Shown here: positions 44,553-56,680 of the stretch, piece after piece
Numbering within the stretch: position 1 is the first letter of the stretch
Layout of the letters: the number at the start of each line of letters is the position of its first letter
Translations under genes and position numbers: made by a program
The notes under the pieces: generated by a model
The model's database searches: none
What the model was told of the DNA's origin: nothing
What the model saw: the letters and a program-made list of their open reading frames with translations, nothing else
From: Megalobrama amblycephala
Lineage: Eukaryota > Chordata > Actinopteri > Cypriniformes > Xenocyprididae
DNA length: 64,000 nucleotides
Direction of reading: 5' to 3'
NCBI RefSeq assembly: GCF_018812025.1
Contig: NC_063049.1
Span: forward strand, 7,525,102-7,589,101

Positions 44553-44894
44553 TAGGGCTGGGCAATATATCGCCTGCGATTGTCACACGCATTTCGTCAG
44601 TAAAGCCGGTTCCCTGATTACCACTAAATCGGCATCACCTGCTTTCAAATGGAGCGGCATTTAATAGACAGAACCGTAGTTCACTGATAAGCTACGCAAT
44701 ATCACGTTCATTATCGAAGGCGATTCATCTGTGATATGAATGCGATATTGCGTAGCTTGTCAGTGATCTACGGTTCTGTCTATTAAATGCCGCTCCATTT
44801 GAAAGCAGGTGATGCCGATTTCACGGTAATCAGGGAACCGGCTTTACTGACGAAATGCGCGTGACAATCGCATGCGATATATTGCCCAGCCCTA
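44553..44894. mobile_element. Palindromic hAT MITE with perfect 8-bp TSD
   Basis: 342 bases between direct TATCTGGG copies (44545-44552 and 44895-44902). It starts TAGGGCTGGGCAATATAT, and almost the whole element is a palindrome, with the inverse end ATATATTGCCCAGCCCTA-like. The arms pair across the centre near 44725. Confidence 0.93.
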
Positions 44895-45269
44895 TATCTG
44901 GGCTGTTTTTTGTTGTTGTAAATAGTCAGACAGTTATTTTAAAGTCACATGTACTGTTTAAAGTGCTGGTTTTAGTACAGTGGATGATTGACAGATGAGT
45001 AAGGCAGTCTTTGACTGTTGTCCAGGAAGCATTAAGATGCATTTACACTACAAATACAATGTGTTCACATACATTTGACTACTTTTAAATGTGGTTCAAG
45101 TGAGCAGACACTCAAACTCTTTGGACTCCTTCTATATCTATACCTATGACATTACATACCACAGTACATGGTGAAATTGATTCAAAACTACTGAAAAAAT
45201 AGACAGGATATTTGATTAAAATCAGACTGGAGGAGCTTGCGATTTTCAGAACACATTTGGCATTATATA

Positions 45270-45857
45270 TACACACTACCAGTCAAAGTTTTTAAACAGT
45301 AAGATTTTTTTTTGTTTCTTCTGCTCACCAAGGCTTAATTTATTTGATCCAAAATACAGCAAAAACAGTAATAGTGTGAAATATTTTTTACAATTTAAAA
45401 TAGCTGTTTTCTATTTGAATATGCTGTAAATGTAATTTATTCCTGTGATCAAAGCTGAATTTTCAGCATCATTACTCCAGTCTTCAGTGTCACTCTGTCA
45501 TCCTTCAGAAATCATTCTAATAAGCCGATTCGCTGCTCAAGAACCATTTGTTATTGTTATCAATGTTGAAAACAGTTGTGTAAAATTATTTTTCAGGATA
45601 ATTTGATGAATAGAAAGTTCAAAAGAACAGCATTTATCTGAAATATAAAGCTTTTGCAACATTATAAATGTCTATACTGTCACTTTTGATTGATTTAATG
45701 CATCCTTGCTGAATAAAAGTATTAATTTAATTCCTTAAAAATAAATAAAAAAATAAAAACTCTTATTGACCTCAAACTTGAATAATAGTGATAATGTTAC
45801 AAAAGCTTTCTAATTCAGATAAATGCTGTTCTTTTATACTTTCTATTCATCAAAGAA
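45270..45857. repeat. Fragment of the 'caaaagtttgg' foldback family
   Basis: Follows 24530-25110 (shared GCTGAATTTTCAGCATCATT, AAGTTCAAAAGAACAGCATT and others). It is truncated in the right arm. Confidence 0.85.
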
Positions 45858-45985
45858 GAGCTGATGCTGCAATGAATATTATGAGAAAATTAAAGTTTGT
45901 TTTGACCTTGAATGCATGTTAACCTGTTGCAGGAGACTGCAAAATAAAATGATGAACATTTAAAATAGCGTAATAGGGCACTTTA

Positions 45986-47205
45986 AGGTCTATAGTAAAT
46001 GTAGGTTTAACTTACAAGAATATGAAATTTATATTATGTTCCAATTAAAAACAATGAAATGTATATAAAAATAAATTATTAAAAAAAAATTATTTTGGCT
46101 TGCCGTATTTTTTGCTTGTCTCTTTTTAGTAAGCTGTGATGATCATTTTCTTTGGTTGTGCAGCATTCATTCCCATCACACATATTCCCCCCCCAGTTTC
46201 AGGTTCTAGATGAAGCCTTCCATGACAAACCGGTAGACCACATTAAAATAATGGATATAAATACACAGTTAATCTTTAGTAATTCCTGGGATAAATCACT
46301 TAATCCTATCAGTTCTTTGTATATATTTGCTAGAGGCATAACAAGTTTAACAGCGTTAGCAACAGTAACTAAGGGAGCAGGACTAGCGGAGAGGCAAATC
46401 CCACACAACAGATAAACAGATTTTAAAAATATTACCGTCAACATTTAGAAACAAAGCTCTTCCTAATGAATGATAGTGTTAACTACCTTTGAGTTTACTT
46501 ACTGAATAGCCTATCACAACAGAAGTATTTACATACAGAAATCTTAAAGGTGCAGTAGCAAAAACAGCAGCAATTAACAGTAAATTACAACTGTTGTTGC
46601 GGAAGCCTTGACTAACACTGCAAGTTGATTTTGTTTAATGTGTCCCTTTACAGATCACAATGACTTCAGGAGCTACAGACACATCTGACAGAAGACAGGG
46701 GGATCAAGGGAGTTATTCTACTCTGTCTACAGTCTACTGAACAAAGAGTCTCTCTTTCTCACACCGTCTCTCTTCCTCTACAGGACAGTCTCAGGTTACT
46801 GCGAGACCCGGTTCAGACCTGCCTCCTCCCCTCTGGAACACGGGACTTCCTTGGCTGAGGCTGGATTGAAACAAAACTCAAGTTGCCAGACTGTTGCCAG
46901 TGCACCCGGACTCCTGGAAACTGTATGAAGCCAATCAGACTGGACCCTGTGCTTGTCAGAGGACTTTTTCATGCAATATGCATCAGACTGTTCGTAAACA
47001 GTATGAGGCTGCCAATGTGTCCCAACCATATGTGACAATAATTTGAGCTCTCTCTCTTCTATATTAATGAGTTCTGTCCCAACCAGCTGCTACTGTGACA
47101 ACAGTTTTGTCGCTTCTGAAGCAATGTGCCTCCAGGAAAACGTCATTGGTGCAAAATCTTGTATATTAAATGGAAAATGTGTTCTGACTGGCTGAGATTG
47201 TAGGG
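45986..47205. other. Intron 1, unassigned
   Basis: No gene seen. Open frames near 46152-46415 and 46796-47038 lack recognisable features and codon regularity. Confidence 0.4.
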
Positions 47206-47545
47206 CCCTATGAAATGTTTTATTTTTTTCCCAAATTCTCTCTTCAGTTTTAATTTTTCGGAATCCGTGTTTTCATTTTTCTGGATTCCATTTTAATCGT
47301 TTAGTTTTAGTAATCAAAAAGCATATCTAATTAATTGAAATCATGAAACTTTTTACTTTAAAATTTACTTTAAAAAAAATCATTTTTAGGACCCTATGAA
47401 TGAGTTCTATTTTTTTTTTTTAATTTCTGTTTTATTTTTCCCAAATTCTGTGTTTTGCATTTTAATTTTAGTGGATTCTGATTTTTTTTTTTTCCTGGAT
47501 TTATGATGTACTACAAATTTATTATCAAAAATTGTGGCATAAAAC
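47206..47545. repeat. Tandem pair of 'gg(a/c)ccctatgaa' repeats
   Basis: AGGGCCCTATGAAATG at about 47211 and AGGACCCTATGAATGA at about 47387 each lead into T-rich sequence with CCCAAATTCT and TGGATTC motifs. These look like two copies or the two halves of a T-rich element. Confidence 0.5.
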
Positions 47546-47551
47546 AATAAT

Positions 47552-48414
47552 TTAAAGTGTTAGTTCACCCAAAAATGAAAATTCTGTCATTAATTACTCA
47601 TCCTCATGTCGTTCCCGTAAGACCTTCGTTCATCTTCAGAACACAAATTAAGATGTTTTTGATGAAATCTGATGGCTCCGTGAGGCCTGCATTGACATTG
47701 ATAGTTAACACATTCAATGCCCAGAAAGATACTAAAGACGTATTTAAAACAGTTCATGTGACTACAGTGGTTCAACCTTAATGTTATAAAGCGACGAGAA
47801 TAATTTTTGTGCGCAAAAAAATAAAATAGCGACTTTATTCAACAATATCTAGTGATGGGCGATTTCAAAACACTGCTTCATGAAGCTTCGAAGCTTTACA
47901 AATCTTTTGTTTCGAATCAGTGCTTCGGAGCGTGTATCCAACTGCCAAAGTCACGCCCCTTAGTGGTGAACCATTGAAATTTCGAAACACTTATGACGTA
48001 ACGAAGCCTAATTTACTGAAATCATGTGACTTTGGCAGTTTGATACACGCTTCGATCCACTGATTCGAAACAAAAGATTCATAAAGCTTCGAAGCATTTT
48101 AAAAATCGCCCATCACTAGACATTGTTGAATAAAGTCGCTATTTTGTTTTTTTGGTGCACAAAAAGTATTCTCTTCACTTCATAATATTAATATTGAACC
48201 ACTGTAGTCACATGAACTGTTTTAAATATGTTTTTAGTAGATTTCTGGGCACTGAAAGTGTTAATTATCAATGTCAATGCAAGCCTAACGGAGCCATCAG
48301 ATTTCATCAAAAACATCTTAATTTGTGTTCTGAAGATGAACGAAGGTCTTACGGGACATGAGGGTGAATAATTAAATGACAGAATTTTCTTTTTTGGGTG
48401 AACTAACCCTTTAA
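47552..48414. repeat. Foldback element of the 'gttcacccaaaaatg' family
   Basis: Ends TTAAAGTGTTAGTTCACCC and GGGTGAACTAACCCTTTAA are inverse, and the arms match for about 400 bases. The central section (TAGTGATGGGCGATTTC ... AAATCGCCCATCACTAG) is also palindromic. A second full-length relative is at 62931-63715. Confidence 0.88.
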
Positions 48415-50659
48415 TTAACCTTTTAAAATGTAATCAAATAAAAATGTAACAATTCTTTTTATTTTTTGGCAACAAAGAGCTGCACAACAGAGGTTTAAGA
48501 AAAAATTGATATTCCTTACAAAATAAAGTTAATAATTGTATTATTATTTCTTTGAAAAGTACATTCTACTGTACATTAGTAATGTCACAATTTCATCAAG
48601 TTAAACCAAACTTTTATTTTGATATGTTGTGGTGAAGACATTTGAGTTTCTGTGTGTATATAATAAAACAATAGTTTTATCAAATGAAATGTTGAAATGC
48701 TTGTGAAGTGGCAATCAGAGCAGATGAAGTTCACGTGGATTGTCCTCATATCCAAATTTCGTGACATTCCATGTTATTTTCCATGTTTATGACTGGATTA
48801 TGCTATTCCGTATCGCAGCAATCATAGGGTTGTGTCTCGCTGTATGATATTTTCACAACAGTGTTTACAGGAAAGTTACTTCTGGTTAGGACACACTGTG
48901 AGGCCAACAGGACCCATTTTAATTAATATACCACAAAAAAAGTCCACACTGCAGCGCTGTTAAAAAGTGAACTTATCAAATGTTAGAAGAATAAATTACC
49001 CAATTTTCCTATGTTTTCACTCCAGATTATAAACTTTATTATAAGCGGATAAATCACAGTGGTGTGAAACTCCAAAAATACCTTCCTGAATCTGACACAC
49101 AACAGACTTCTGATGTAATTTGTATATTTTTAAATGAAGTCATAAATGATCCATCCCAGCTGAGAACACATTTAATGACAGTGCGGGGGCTGTAAAAGAT
49201 CATCCCCAAAAAATAACGGTCCACACCACAGACCATTGACCAGACCGTCTGCAGTGTGTGTGGATGTTGGCTAGAGAGGTTCACAGGACCGTGTGAACTG
49301 CCACAGTAATGTCTGATTGCTCAGTGTTTGTCTGTTAAAGGGTTAGTTCACCCAAAAATGAACATTCTGTCATCATTTACTCGCCCTCACGACATTCCAA
49401 AGCCAGAAGACTAGTAGTTCATCTTTGGAACAGAAATTAAGAGATTTTTAATGAAATCTGAGCTTTAAATGATGAACACATTTAATTTAGGCTTTTATAC
49501 AATATGTATAGAGTAAATCAAATACATTAAACAGAAGCTCAACCGTACTTGCTCGCCTGACACAAAAAGAAAAAACTCACACACTTCAGAAGATCAAATA
49601 TGTTTGTACAACATGCAAGAAGCTATGAGGATTGTTCCTGTGTGTTCTACAATATCTAAAAGGATATCTTTAATAGTTCTACAGTTACCGGCATGTAAAC
49701 TTTGGAAAAAGAATATTTATGGTATTCAGACAGGAAGGTTCTAGCAAATTGTTTTGATAAAGGGAAACAAGATACATTTCCAGTTTCAACATAATTTGTT
49801 CTTCAGATATTCCTCTTTAAAAGAAAAAAAAAAAAAAAATCAGGTGAATGCAAAGTGACCCACGTTTGATTTTTGACAGCTGAAAATGTGTACAATTTAA
49901 CAATTTACTCATGGAGCCACACTGAAATATCTCTGGAAACAATGGAAACCATACAGGGCCTTAAAATGAAGACCGAAAGAAAGGTTTAAGAACCTAAATC
50001 TGAAAGCATATTACGATATCTTTAATTCCTCTTGAGTTACAAGAATGCAAATTTCATAGTGGTGGTGGCCTCTCCAAATCTCACAACAAAACAAAAAAAA
50101 GTTGAAAATTGTAATTTGCATCGCCCCGTCCTCTACAAAATAGTGGATTACTCAGTAAATATTCATCCGTGACATTTAATATTTTGGCTTTCTTCTTCAT
50201 TTATGTATATCTGTCACCAGAAAAGAAACGTTCAAAATTTTTAGCCAGGGATCTCTGTTTGAGTTGACACAGAATGACCCAGTAAAAGCATACAAATGTG
50301 TTAAAAGGGGATGATTTTTCATTTTGCTTTATACAACTTTTCTTAATACGTATTATTTAAATAAATAAATAAAAAAAGTCTCCAATATTGATAACGGATT
50401 TGAAAATTTGTGCATATTGATAATGGATTTGAAAAAATGTGCATATCCAGTATGCATTTTTCCAAGTTTAATCATGCATATGATTTATTCATTGCATATT
50501 GAAAGCTGAAAGCCATCAGACTACACTGAAGAAAACTTCACAAACATACTGCGGAGCAGTTTTAGCAACGATATCATGATGTGCGCATCCGTGATAGTCA
50601 CATAGCAGGATGTGTGATGTCCAGTATAGTTGATCTATACGGGACAGGGACCAGAATTT
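48415..50659. other. Intron 1, unassigned with a foldback scrap
   Basis: About 49337-49400 is a left-arm fragment (GGGTTAGTTCACCCAAAAATG). Long stretches on either side show no recognised element or gene. Confidence 0.4.
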
Positions 50660-52335
50660 GAAAAGCATGTGATTCTCAGAATAATTGCAAAATTTAACCA
50701 TCATAGAGTGAAAGTTAATTTTTCGAAGTGTTTTAGGTCCAGTCAGTTTAAACATTCAAGTGATTTTAAAGCATTTGAGCGCAAAAAGACACAAAAGACA
50801 AGTCTGTTTTCTGTGCACACATAGCACGCGAACCCCGAATTCAGTTCTCTTTCTCATCTTTTTGCAAATGAACAGACACATAAATGCAAAATTATGTCAA
50901 AATGCCCATCTCTGTGAGTATCATCATCACTTATGTCTTAAGTGAACGTAAACATTTAAAAAAGAAAATGCATGTGTATCATTATAATGGATGCATTAGC
51001 TCTTAAAGTGACAGAGGCCTAATAAACTTTCTGCTGTCTGAGTCATTAATATTAATTAAAGGTGCCCTAGAATTAAAATTTGAATTTATATTGGCATAAT
51101 TAAATAACAAGAGTTCAGTACATGGAAATGACATACAGTGAGTTTCAAACTCCATTGTTTCCTCCTTCTTATATAAATCTCATTTGTTTAAAAGACCTCC
51201 GAAGAACAGGCGAATCTCAACATAATACCGACTGTTAAGTAACAGTCGGGGTGTACGCCCCCAATATTTGCATATGCCAGCCCATGTTCCCAACATTTTG
51301 AAAGGCATTAGACAAGGGCAGCCATGAACGTCTGGATCTGTGCACAGCAGAATCATCAGACTAGGTAAGCAAGCAATAACAACAGCGAAAAATGGTAGAT
51401 GGAGCAATAATAACTGACATGATCCATGATATCATGATATTTTTAGTGATATTTGTGAATTGTCTTTCTAAATGTTTTGTTAGCATGTTGCTAATGTAGG
51501 CTACTGTTGGTTAAAGTTACCATCGTTTCTTACTGTATTCACGGAGACAAGAGCCGTCGCTATTTTCATTTTTAAACACTTGCAGTCTGTATAATTCATA
51601 AACACAACTTCATTCTTTATAAATCTCTCCAACAGTGTGTAATGTTAGCTTTAGCCACGGAGCACCATCAAACTCATTCAGAATCAAATGTAAACATCAA
51701 AATAAACACTATACTCACATAATCCGAAGCATGCATGCAGTATGCATGACGAACATCTTGTAAAGATCTATTTGAGGGTTATATTAGCTGTGTGAACTTT
51801 GTAAATCCACTGTATTATAGAGTCACGAGCTTGATGGGCAGGGAGCGAGAGATTTAAAGGGCCAGCAGCCCTGAATCGGTGCATAGTTAATGATGCCCCA
51901 AAATAGGCAGTTAAAAAAATTAATTTAAAAAAAATCTATGGGGTATTTTGAGCTGAAACTTCACAGACACATTCAGGGGACACCTTAGACTTATATTACA
52001 TCTTGTGAAAAAATGTTCGATGGCACCTTTAAACAACAAAAGACAGAGAAAATCACTTTTGTAGCTTTAAAAAAGATTAATTAGAGTTGATTTATACAGT
52101 GAAGACTATGCAGTGTACTTGAATTCTTTTATACCTGAAAAACACTTCATTTCATGTGTATATTTTTTCTATTGTATTTATCAATGCTTGTTATTTGTTT
52201 ATTATATTCTATGCAGATTCACTCGCCTACAAAATCACCCCAATCATTCTAGAATGATTAATTAATCTGTTTTGATATATCGCAGACAAACAAAATGTCA
52301 CAATGTTAGTTTTTTTTCAATATCGTGCAGCCCTA
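50660..52335. mobile_element. Repeat X, hAT-like, interrupted by TTAA element copy 3
   Basis: The right end CAATATCGTGCAGCCCTA (52318-52335) is a hAT-type terminus. The left part matches the inverse of 43090-43470, and the right part resembles 56044-56425. The TTAA element at 51060-52028 sits in the middle. The exact left boundary is not certain. Confidence 0.6.
51060..52028 (-). mobile_element. TTAA-flanked non-autonomous element, copy 3 (inverse orientation)
   Basis: 969 bases, AGGTGCCCTAGAAT ... GGCACCT, between TTAA at 51056-51059 and 52029-52032. Its internal order is the inverse of copies 1 and 2. Comparison with the unoccupied relative at 43015-43090 (a TCAA site) supports these exact boundaries. 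Confidence 0.88.
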
Positions 52336-53490
52336 ATATTGCGACAGACCTGACATTTTTTGGTGGATTTCTTATGTGCCAGTGGACACATAAGTGGTCC
52401 ATAGCTATAGGACTCCCAAAACAAATCTATAAATCATTTACCTTTGATTTCTTTTCTGTTTAAAAGCAATCATTACACTAAACTACACATGCCAGTTGCA
52501 ACAGCAATGTAAACAACAGCCAGAGGATAAAATCGTTCACTCCAATGTAGGAACGAAGCAGAGCTCCTGTTTCCTGCCTCAAATATACCAGAGATGCAGA
52601 CTGCCAGGTCTTTATAATGTTTCATTCACAACATCACCAAACCTGTTCATAAAAAGACTTAAAGGAGTCTGACCAGTCATGTCGGAAACGTTTGAATCCC
52701 TAGTTATGAACCCACATCGACAGCAACAATGCAAACACTCTGTAGCTCAACATGTTAAGACCAATATGAAACACAATGGTGGAAAAATGCCTCCCTCAAG
52801 CCAGGACAAGACCTGTTTACACAGTTACACACCTTCATTTCACAATCACAGAGAAAGAGATGAAACAGAGAGCAAAAGAGAGTCAGTGTGAGGTGGGTCC
52901 TAGAAAGGTTTAGACAAAAGTTTCATCCATCACATGAGATTTGAACAAACCCCTTACTCATAGTAATAATCTAGCACCAGAATGTTATACATACATATAG
53001 ACCTTAGCCAAGGTAGATGCCATACTGAATTGTACACAGATGAAGAGAGGATATGAAGGATAGACTTAAGGTCTTTACAATGCCATGCACTGTGTAAAGG
53101 TCCTGTAAATTTCACAACATTTGGGCCAGAAGGGCCCCACCAAGAAACCACCCAAAAAACATGCAAAGATGCTCTGAGAGGTTTTAGCATGTCGCTGTGC
53201 AGTTACAAGTGACTTTATGCCAATAAACTGAAGCCCGTTCTATGACACATCCTTTGATATTAATCATAACTCAGATACATAACATCGACGTAACATTACA
53301 ACTTAAATAAAAGGATGCAAATGCCAGTGAACTTTAAGTTACACGCTATAGTGAAAGTAAGAAAGAGCTCCCGCCGTGATGCGCTTTCATGACAGCGTGC
53401 TGAAACACGGGCAAGGACAGAATTTACTATAGATTTCTATAAAGTTCCCATTATAATGCTATGTTTATGGCAGATTTGTGCTTTATTTTC
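52336..53490. other. Intron 1, unassigned
   Basis: No gene seen. Confidence 0.35.
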
Positions 53491-53492
53491 AT

Positions 53493-53855
53493 CTACATTA
53501 TTATTATTATTACAACTTTCATCTGCAAAAAGTTTGCGAATGCAAACATGAGCTTGACCGAAAGTTTAATTCCTAATTTAAAGGATATTTTCAGCACAAG
53601 ATAAAGCTTGGTGCTGCACAGCTTGCATTGAACTGTATTTTCATCTATCTTGTCAAAGTGAAGCCAGACATTCTCTTTCACGTCTTTTGACGCATGCTGT
53701 GGCAAGCTAAACAATCAGAGCTCTGGGCGCCGCCCAAAGTGCTGCTATAACCAATCAGGAGAAGAAAAAAAACACATTTAGATCATCGTTTACATGATCG
53801 ATCGTCGCTGTCACGGTCGAGTACTCGAGTACTCGTTCGCTGTTGCACATCCCTA
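53493..53855 (-). pseudogene. hAT element remnant with BED zinc finger fragment
   Basis: The minus-strand translation has KENVWLHFDKIDENTVQCKL followed by CSTK, the first half of a BED finger (aromatic W, F and the C-x2-C pair). The histidine half is absent. The right edge at 53855 is CACATCCCTA, a hAT-type terminus in inverse. The left terminus was not found. Confidence 0.7.
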
Positions 53856-53952
53856 CTGTACACAACAGCTTATTTTTTATCAGTTCTTTTGTCTTTGGGT
53901 CATTATATTTCCCACAGATTTCTACTTGTCCTAAATCAGATACAGATAAAGT

Positions 53953-54998
53953 TAGGGTTGTTCCGATTCCGATACTAGTATCGGAAATACCACCGTTACC
54001 ACAAAAATTTCTGGCATCGGTATCGGCGAGTATTTAAACTCACGTACCGATCCGATACCATTTTCTTAAACAATACCTAGTTGTTCCCGCTATCTTTGCT
54101 TAACGCAGCAAATCGGAAATCAATTCTTCTTCGTGGCTCAGAATGCAAACACAGGAAGTTGTGCTGTGTTGCCACAAGCAACCACTGTTTAGAGCAGCGG
54201 AGAAGTGAAAACGCGCTAGCAGTATGTCTGCTGTTTGGCAGTATTTCAGACCAGTAAAACGGCGACATGTCTCATATGCAATGCTGCAATTTCGAGTGGC
54301 ACAAGTATTGGCAACTTTAACACAAATAACTTAATAAAGCATTTGAAGACGCGTCACCCCGCGCAACACGATGGTTACATAAAGGCTAATGCTGCGTTCA
54401 CACCAGACGCGAATGAAGCGATAAGCGCGAGTGATTTATGTTAAGTCAATGCAAAGACGCGAATTGACTCCCTGCGGCGCGATTCGCGTGAATGACGCGG
54501 GGCGAATTGAGCGATTCGGGCGTTTGACGCGCTTAAGATGGAGAAGGATGAGGCGTGCCAGCTTCATTCAAACAAAGAGAAAAGTTTTCAAAAGACAAAT
54601 AAAGATAACCGACAAAATTGTCGGGTTTATTGTTCTGGATGACCAGCTGCTGTCAGTCGTCGAAAACGTGAGATTTTTATTTAACAAAATTGTTCTCTGG
54701 ACTTCAAGTTTTAAAGAGATTATTTTCTTATATAGCCTAATTATATTCCTAGATTTATTTGTTGCACTGTTTTTATAGTTATATTGTAAAACTAATATAC
54801 CTTTTTCAGTTTACAGTGTTAGATTTGTGGCTGCATTTAAAGTTCTTTTTCACTTAAAATAAATAAATAATATAACTGACAAATGTATGTCAGATAATAA
54901 AAATACTCTAGTTCACTGTATGTTTTTCTTCTTGTTTTATTAAGGGATAAGTCTGAAGCACACCATAAATAATTCTATCAAATCATACAGGGCTAGTA

Positions 54999-55070
<72 letters not shown>

Positions 55071-55166
55071 CCAGGTATCGGATCGGTACTCGGTATCGGC
55101 CGATACCCTGAGCTCAGGTATCGGAATCGGTATCGGGAATGGAAAAGGGGTATCAGAACATCTCTA
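53953..55166 (+). mobile_element. hAT element with perfect 8-bp TSD and decayed transposase
   Basis: 1,214 bases between direct GATAAAGT copies (53945-53952 and 55167-55174). Termini are TAGGGTTGTTCCGAT and, inverted, TAGAGATGTTCTGAT. GGTATCGG-type motifs are repeated at both ends. It carries two pieces of transposase coding sequence and a TA microsatellite (about 54999-55061). Confidence 0.92.
54223..54680 (+). pseudogene. Fragmented hAT transposase (BED finger and start of core)
   Basis: From 54223, MSAVWQYF begins a BED finger. After a frameshift it continues as TCLICNAAISSG and FNTNNLIKHLKTRHPAQHDG, so both zinc-binding halves (C-x2-C and H-x4-H) are recognisable. Then a foreign GC-rich insert (about 54388-54540, CTGCGTTCACACCAGACGCG) interrupts it. 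Further on, KITDKIVGFIVLDDQLLSVV matches the conserved start of the hAT transposase core. The gene is broken and truncated. Confidence 0.82.
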
Positions 55167-55212
55167 GATAAAGTAGCACACTAAGATTACATTTCCTAAT
55201 TGTTTATCTATA

Positions 55213-55546
55213 CTCACATGATCTGATCCATGCATGCAGCATGCATGATGAACATCTTATAAAGATCCATTTGAGGGTTATATTAGCTGTGTGAACTTTG
55301 TTTATGCACTGTATAACTGCACTTATAGTCGAGAGCTCGGGAGGGCAGGGAGCGCGTGATTTAAAGGGGCCGCAGCCTGAATCGGCACATAGTTAATGAT
55401 GCCCCAAAATAGGCAGTTAAAAAAAATTAATAATAAAAAAAAAAAAAAAAAATCAATGGGGTATTTTGAGCTGAAACTTCAGAGACACATTCAGGGGTCA
55501 CCTTAGACTTATATTACATCTTTTGAAAAGACGTTCTACGGCACCT
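55213..55546 (-). mobile_element. TTAA element, truncated copy 4
   Basis: Matches the left ~330 bases of the family in inverse (GCATGCATGCAGCATGC-type palindrome, AAAATAGGCAGTTAAAAAA, GGCACCT before TTAA at 55547-55550). The remainder is missing. Confidence 0.85.
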
Positions 55547-55550
55547 TTAA

Positions 55551-56043
55551 AGCGTCATGGCAGAGCATTAAAGTCGACTAGTCTGTGCAACCTCTAGTGG
55601 GTTTACCTTTACGACATGGAAAAAAACACAGAAACAGGAACGTTGAATTCAGGGCAGGATCAAAAAAACTTGGACAAAATAAATCAAGATCTGTGGTTTG
55701 GGAATATTTTGAATACAGGAGAGATGATGTATCAGAGCCAGGTTATTTGCAAGACCTGTCAAACTACCACTGGGGGAAAACAGTAGTGGCCATTCACACA
55801 GAACACATTTTTGCTAAAAACATGAGACACAAGTCTAGAGAAGCATTTTTAACTACAGTTTAACGCCATGTCATGAGCAAGATTCTGCAAAAGACACAAG
55901 TGCAAAGGTTAAATATGTCCGTCTAGCATGTTTAGCATGTTGCGAACCAGGTAAACAAAAAAACAATAATACAGGCATTTGTGAACTGTACAACATACAA
56001 AAAGAGTTCAGAAAGACAAAGAAATAACCGACAACATCACATA
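55551..56043. other. Intron 1 with a scrap of the 6478-7098 element
   Basis: About 55880-55975 (CAAAAGACACAAGTGCAAAG, ATGTCCGTCTAGCATG) resembles the right end of the inverted-repeat element at 6478-7098. No gene seen. Confidence 0.45.
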
Positions 56044-56425
56044 TAATTAATTTATTTAAAAGATTTTCTCCATTTCTATCACCAATGGAGTTTGGGTTTC
56101 AAGCCACTGTCACCTTTGGCTTGCTTAGTTGGGGACACTTAATTATATTTAAACAGTGCGAACTATGCAGTGTTATTTTACATTTGATTATTCAATTTCT
56201 GGACCCGAGTAGACTTTTAGACTTACCTGAAAAACAAAGCAATGTTTATTTCCTTTGTTTATTGTATTTATCTATGCTTATAATTTCTTTTTTATGCAGA
56301 TTCACTCCCCTATAAAATCACCCTATTCATTCTAGAATGATTGATTCTTTCATCATATTGCAATAGATATTGTAGAAAAACAAAATATGTCAGTTTTTCC
56401 AATATCATCCAATATCAATAATCCC
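56044..56425. repeat. Right-end fragment of repeat X
   Basis: Shares GCAGATTCACTC and CATTCTAGAATGATT and their surroundings with 52070-52335. Confidence 0.65.
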
Positions 56426-56429
56426 TACT

Positions 56430-56680
56430 AAAAACCACTCAGAACACTTTTGCAACCATGTATCAATGCCCTGGCAACCATCCAGAAAACCCATAACGAT
56501 ATGCATAACGATATGTTGAAACCCACTCAGGACACATTAACAACTACATAGCAAAGCTCTTGCAATCACCCAGTAGCAACTGCATAGCGACATGCCAAAA
56601 GTCATTCATAAAACTTTTCGTAACTATGTAGCAATGCCCTGGCAACCACTAACAACACCCTAGCATTGTGGAGGTGAATT
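56430..56680. repeat. Degenerate minisatellite
   Basis: Loose repeats of CCCTGGCAACCA, TAGCAA and CAACTACATAGC at roughly 40-80 base spacing. Confidence 0.6.

Larger units (their letters stand above)
44135..45985. mobile_element. Composite DNA element holding two younger repeats
   Basis: Start AAAGTGACCATGAAAAC and end GCGTAATAGGGCACTTT are imperfect inverses. Inside are a perfect-TSD hAT MITE (44553-44894) and a 'caaaagtttgg' fragment (45270-45857). No coding capacity. Confidence 0.55.

Noticed and set aside
46152..46415. 87-codon plus-strand frame
   Set aside because: No known motif. It lies in the large intron.
56430..56680. Repeats suggestive of a CRISPR array
   Set aside because: Degenerate, unevenly spaced minisatellite in a vertebrate intron.
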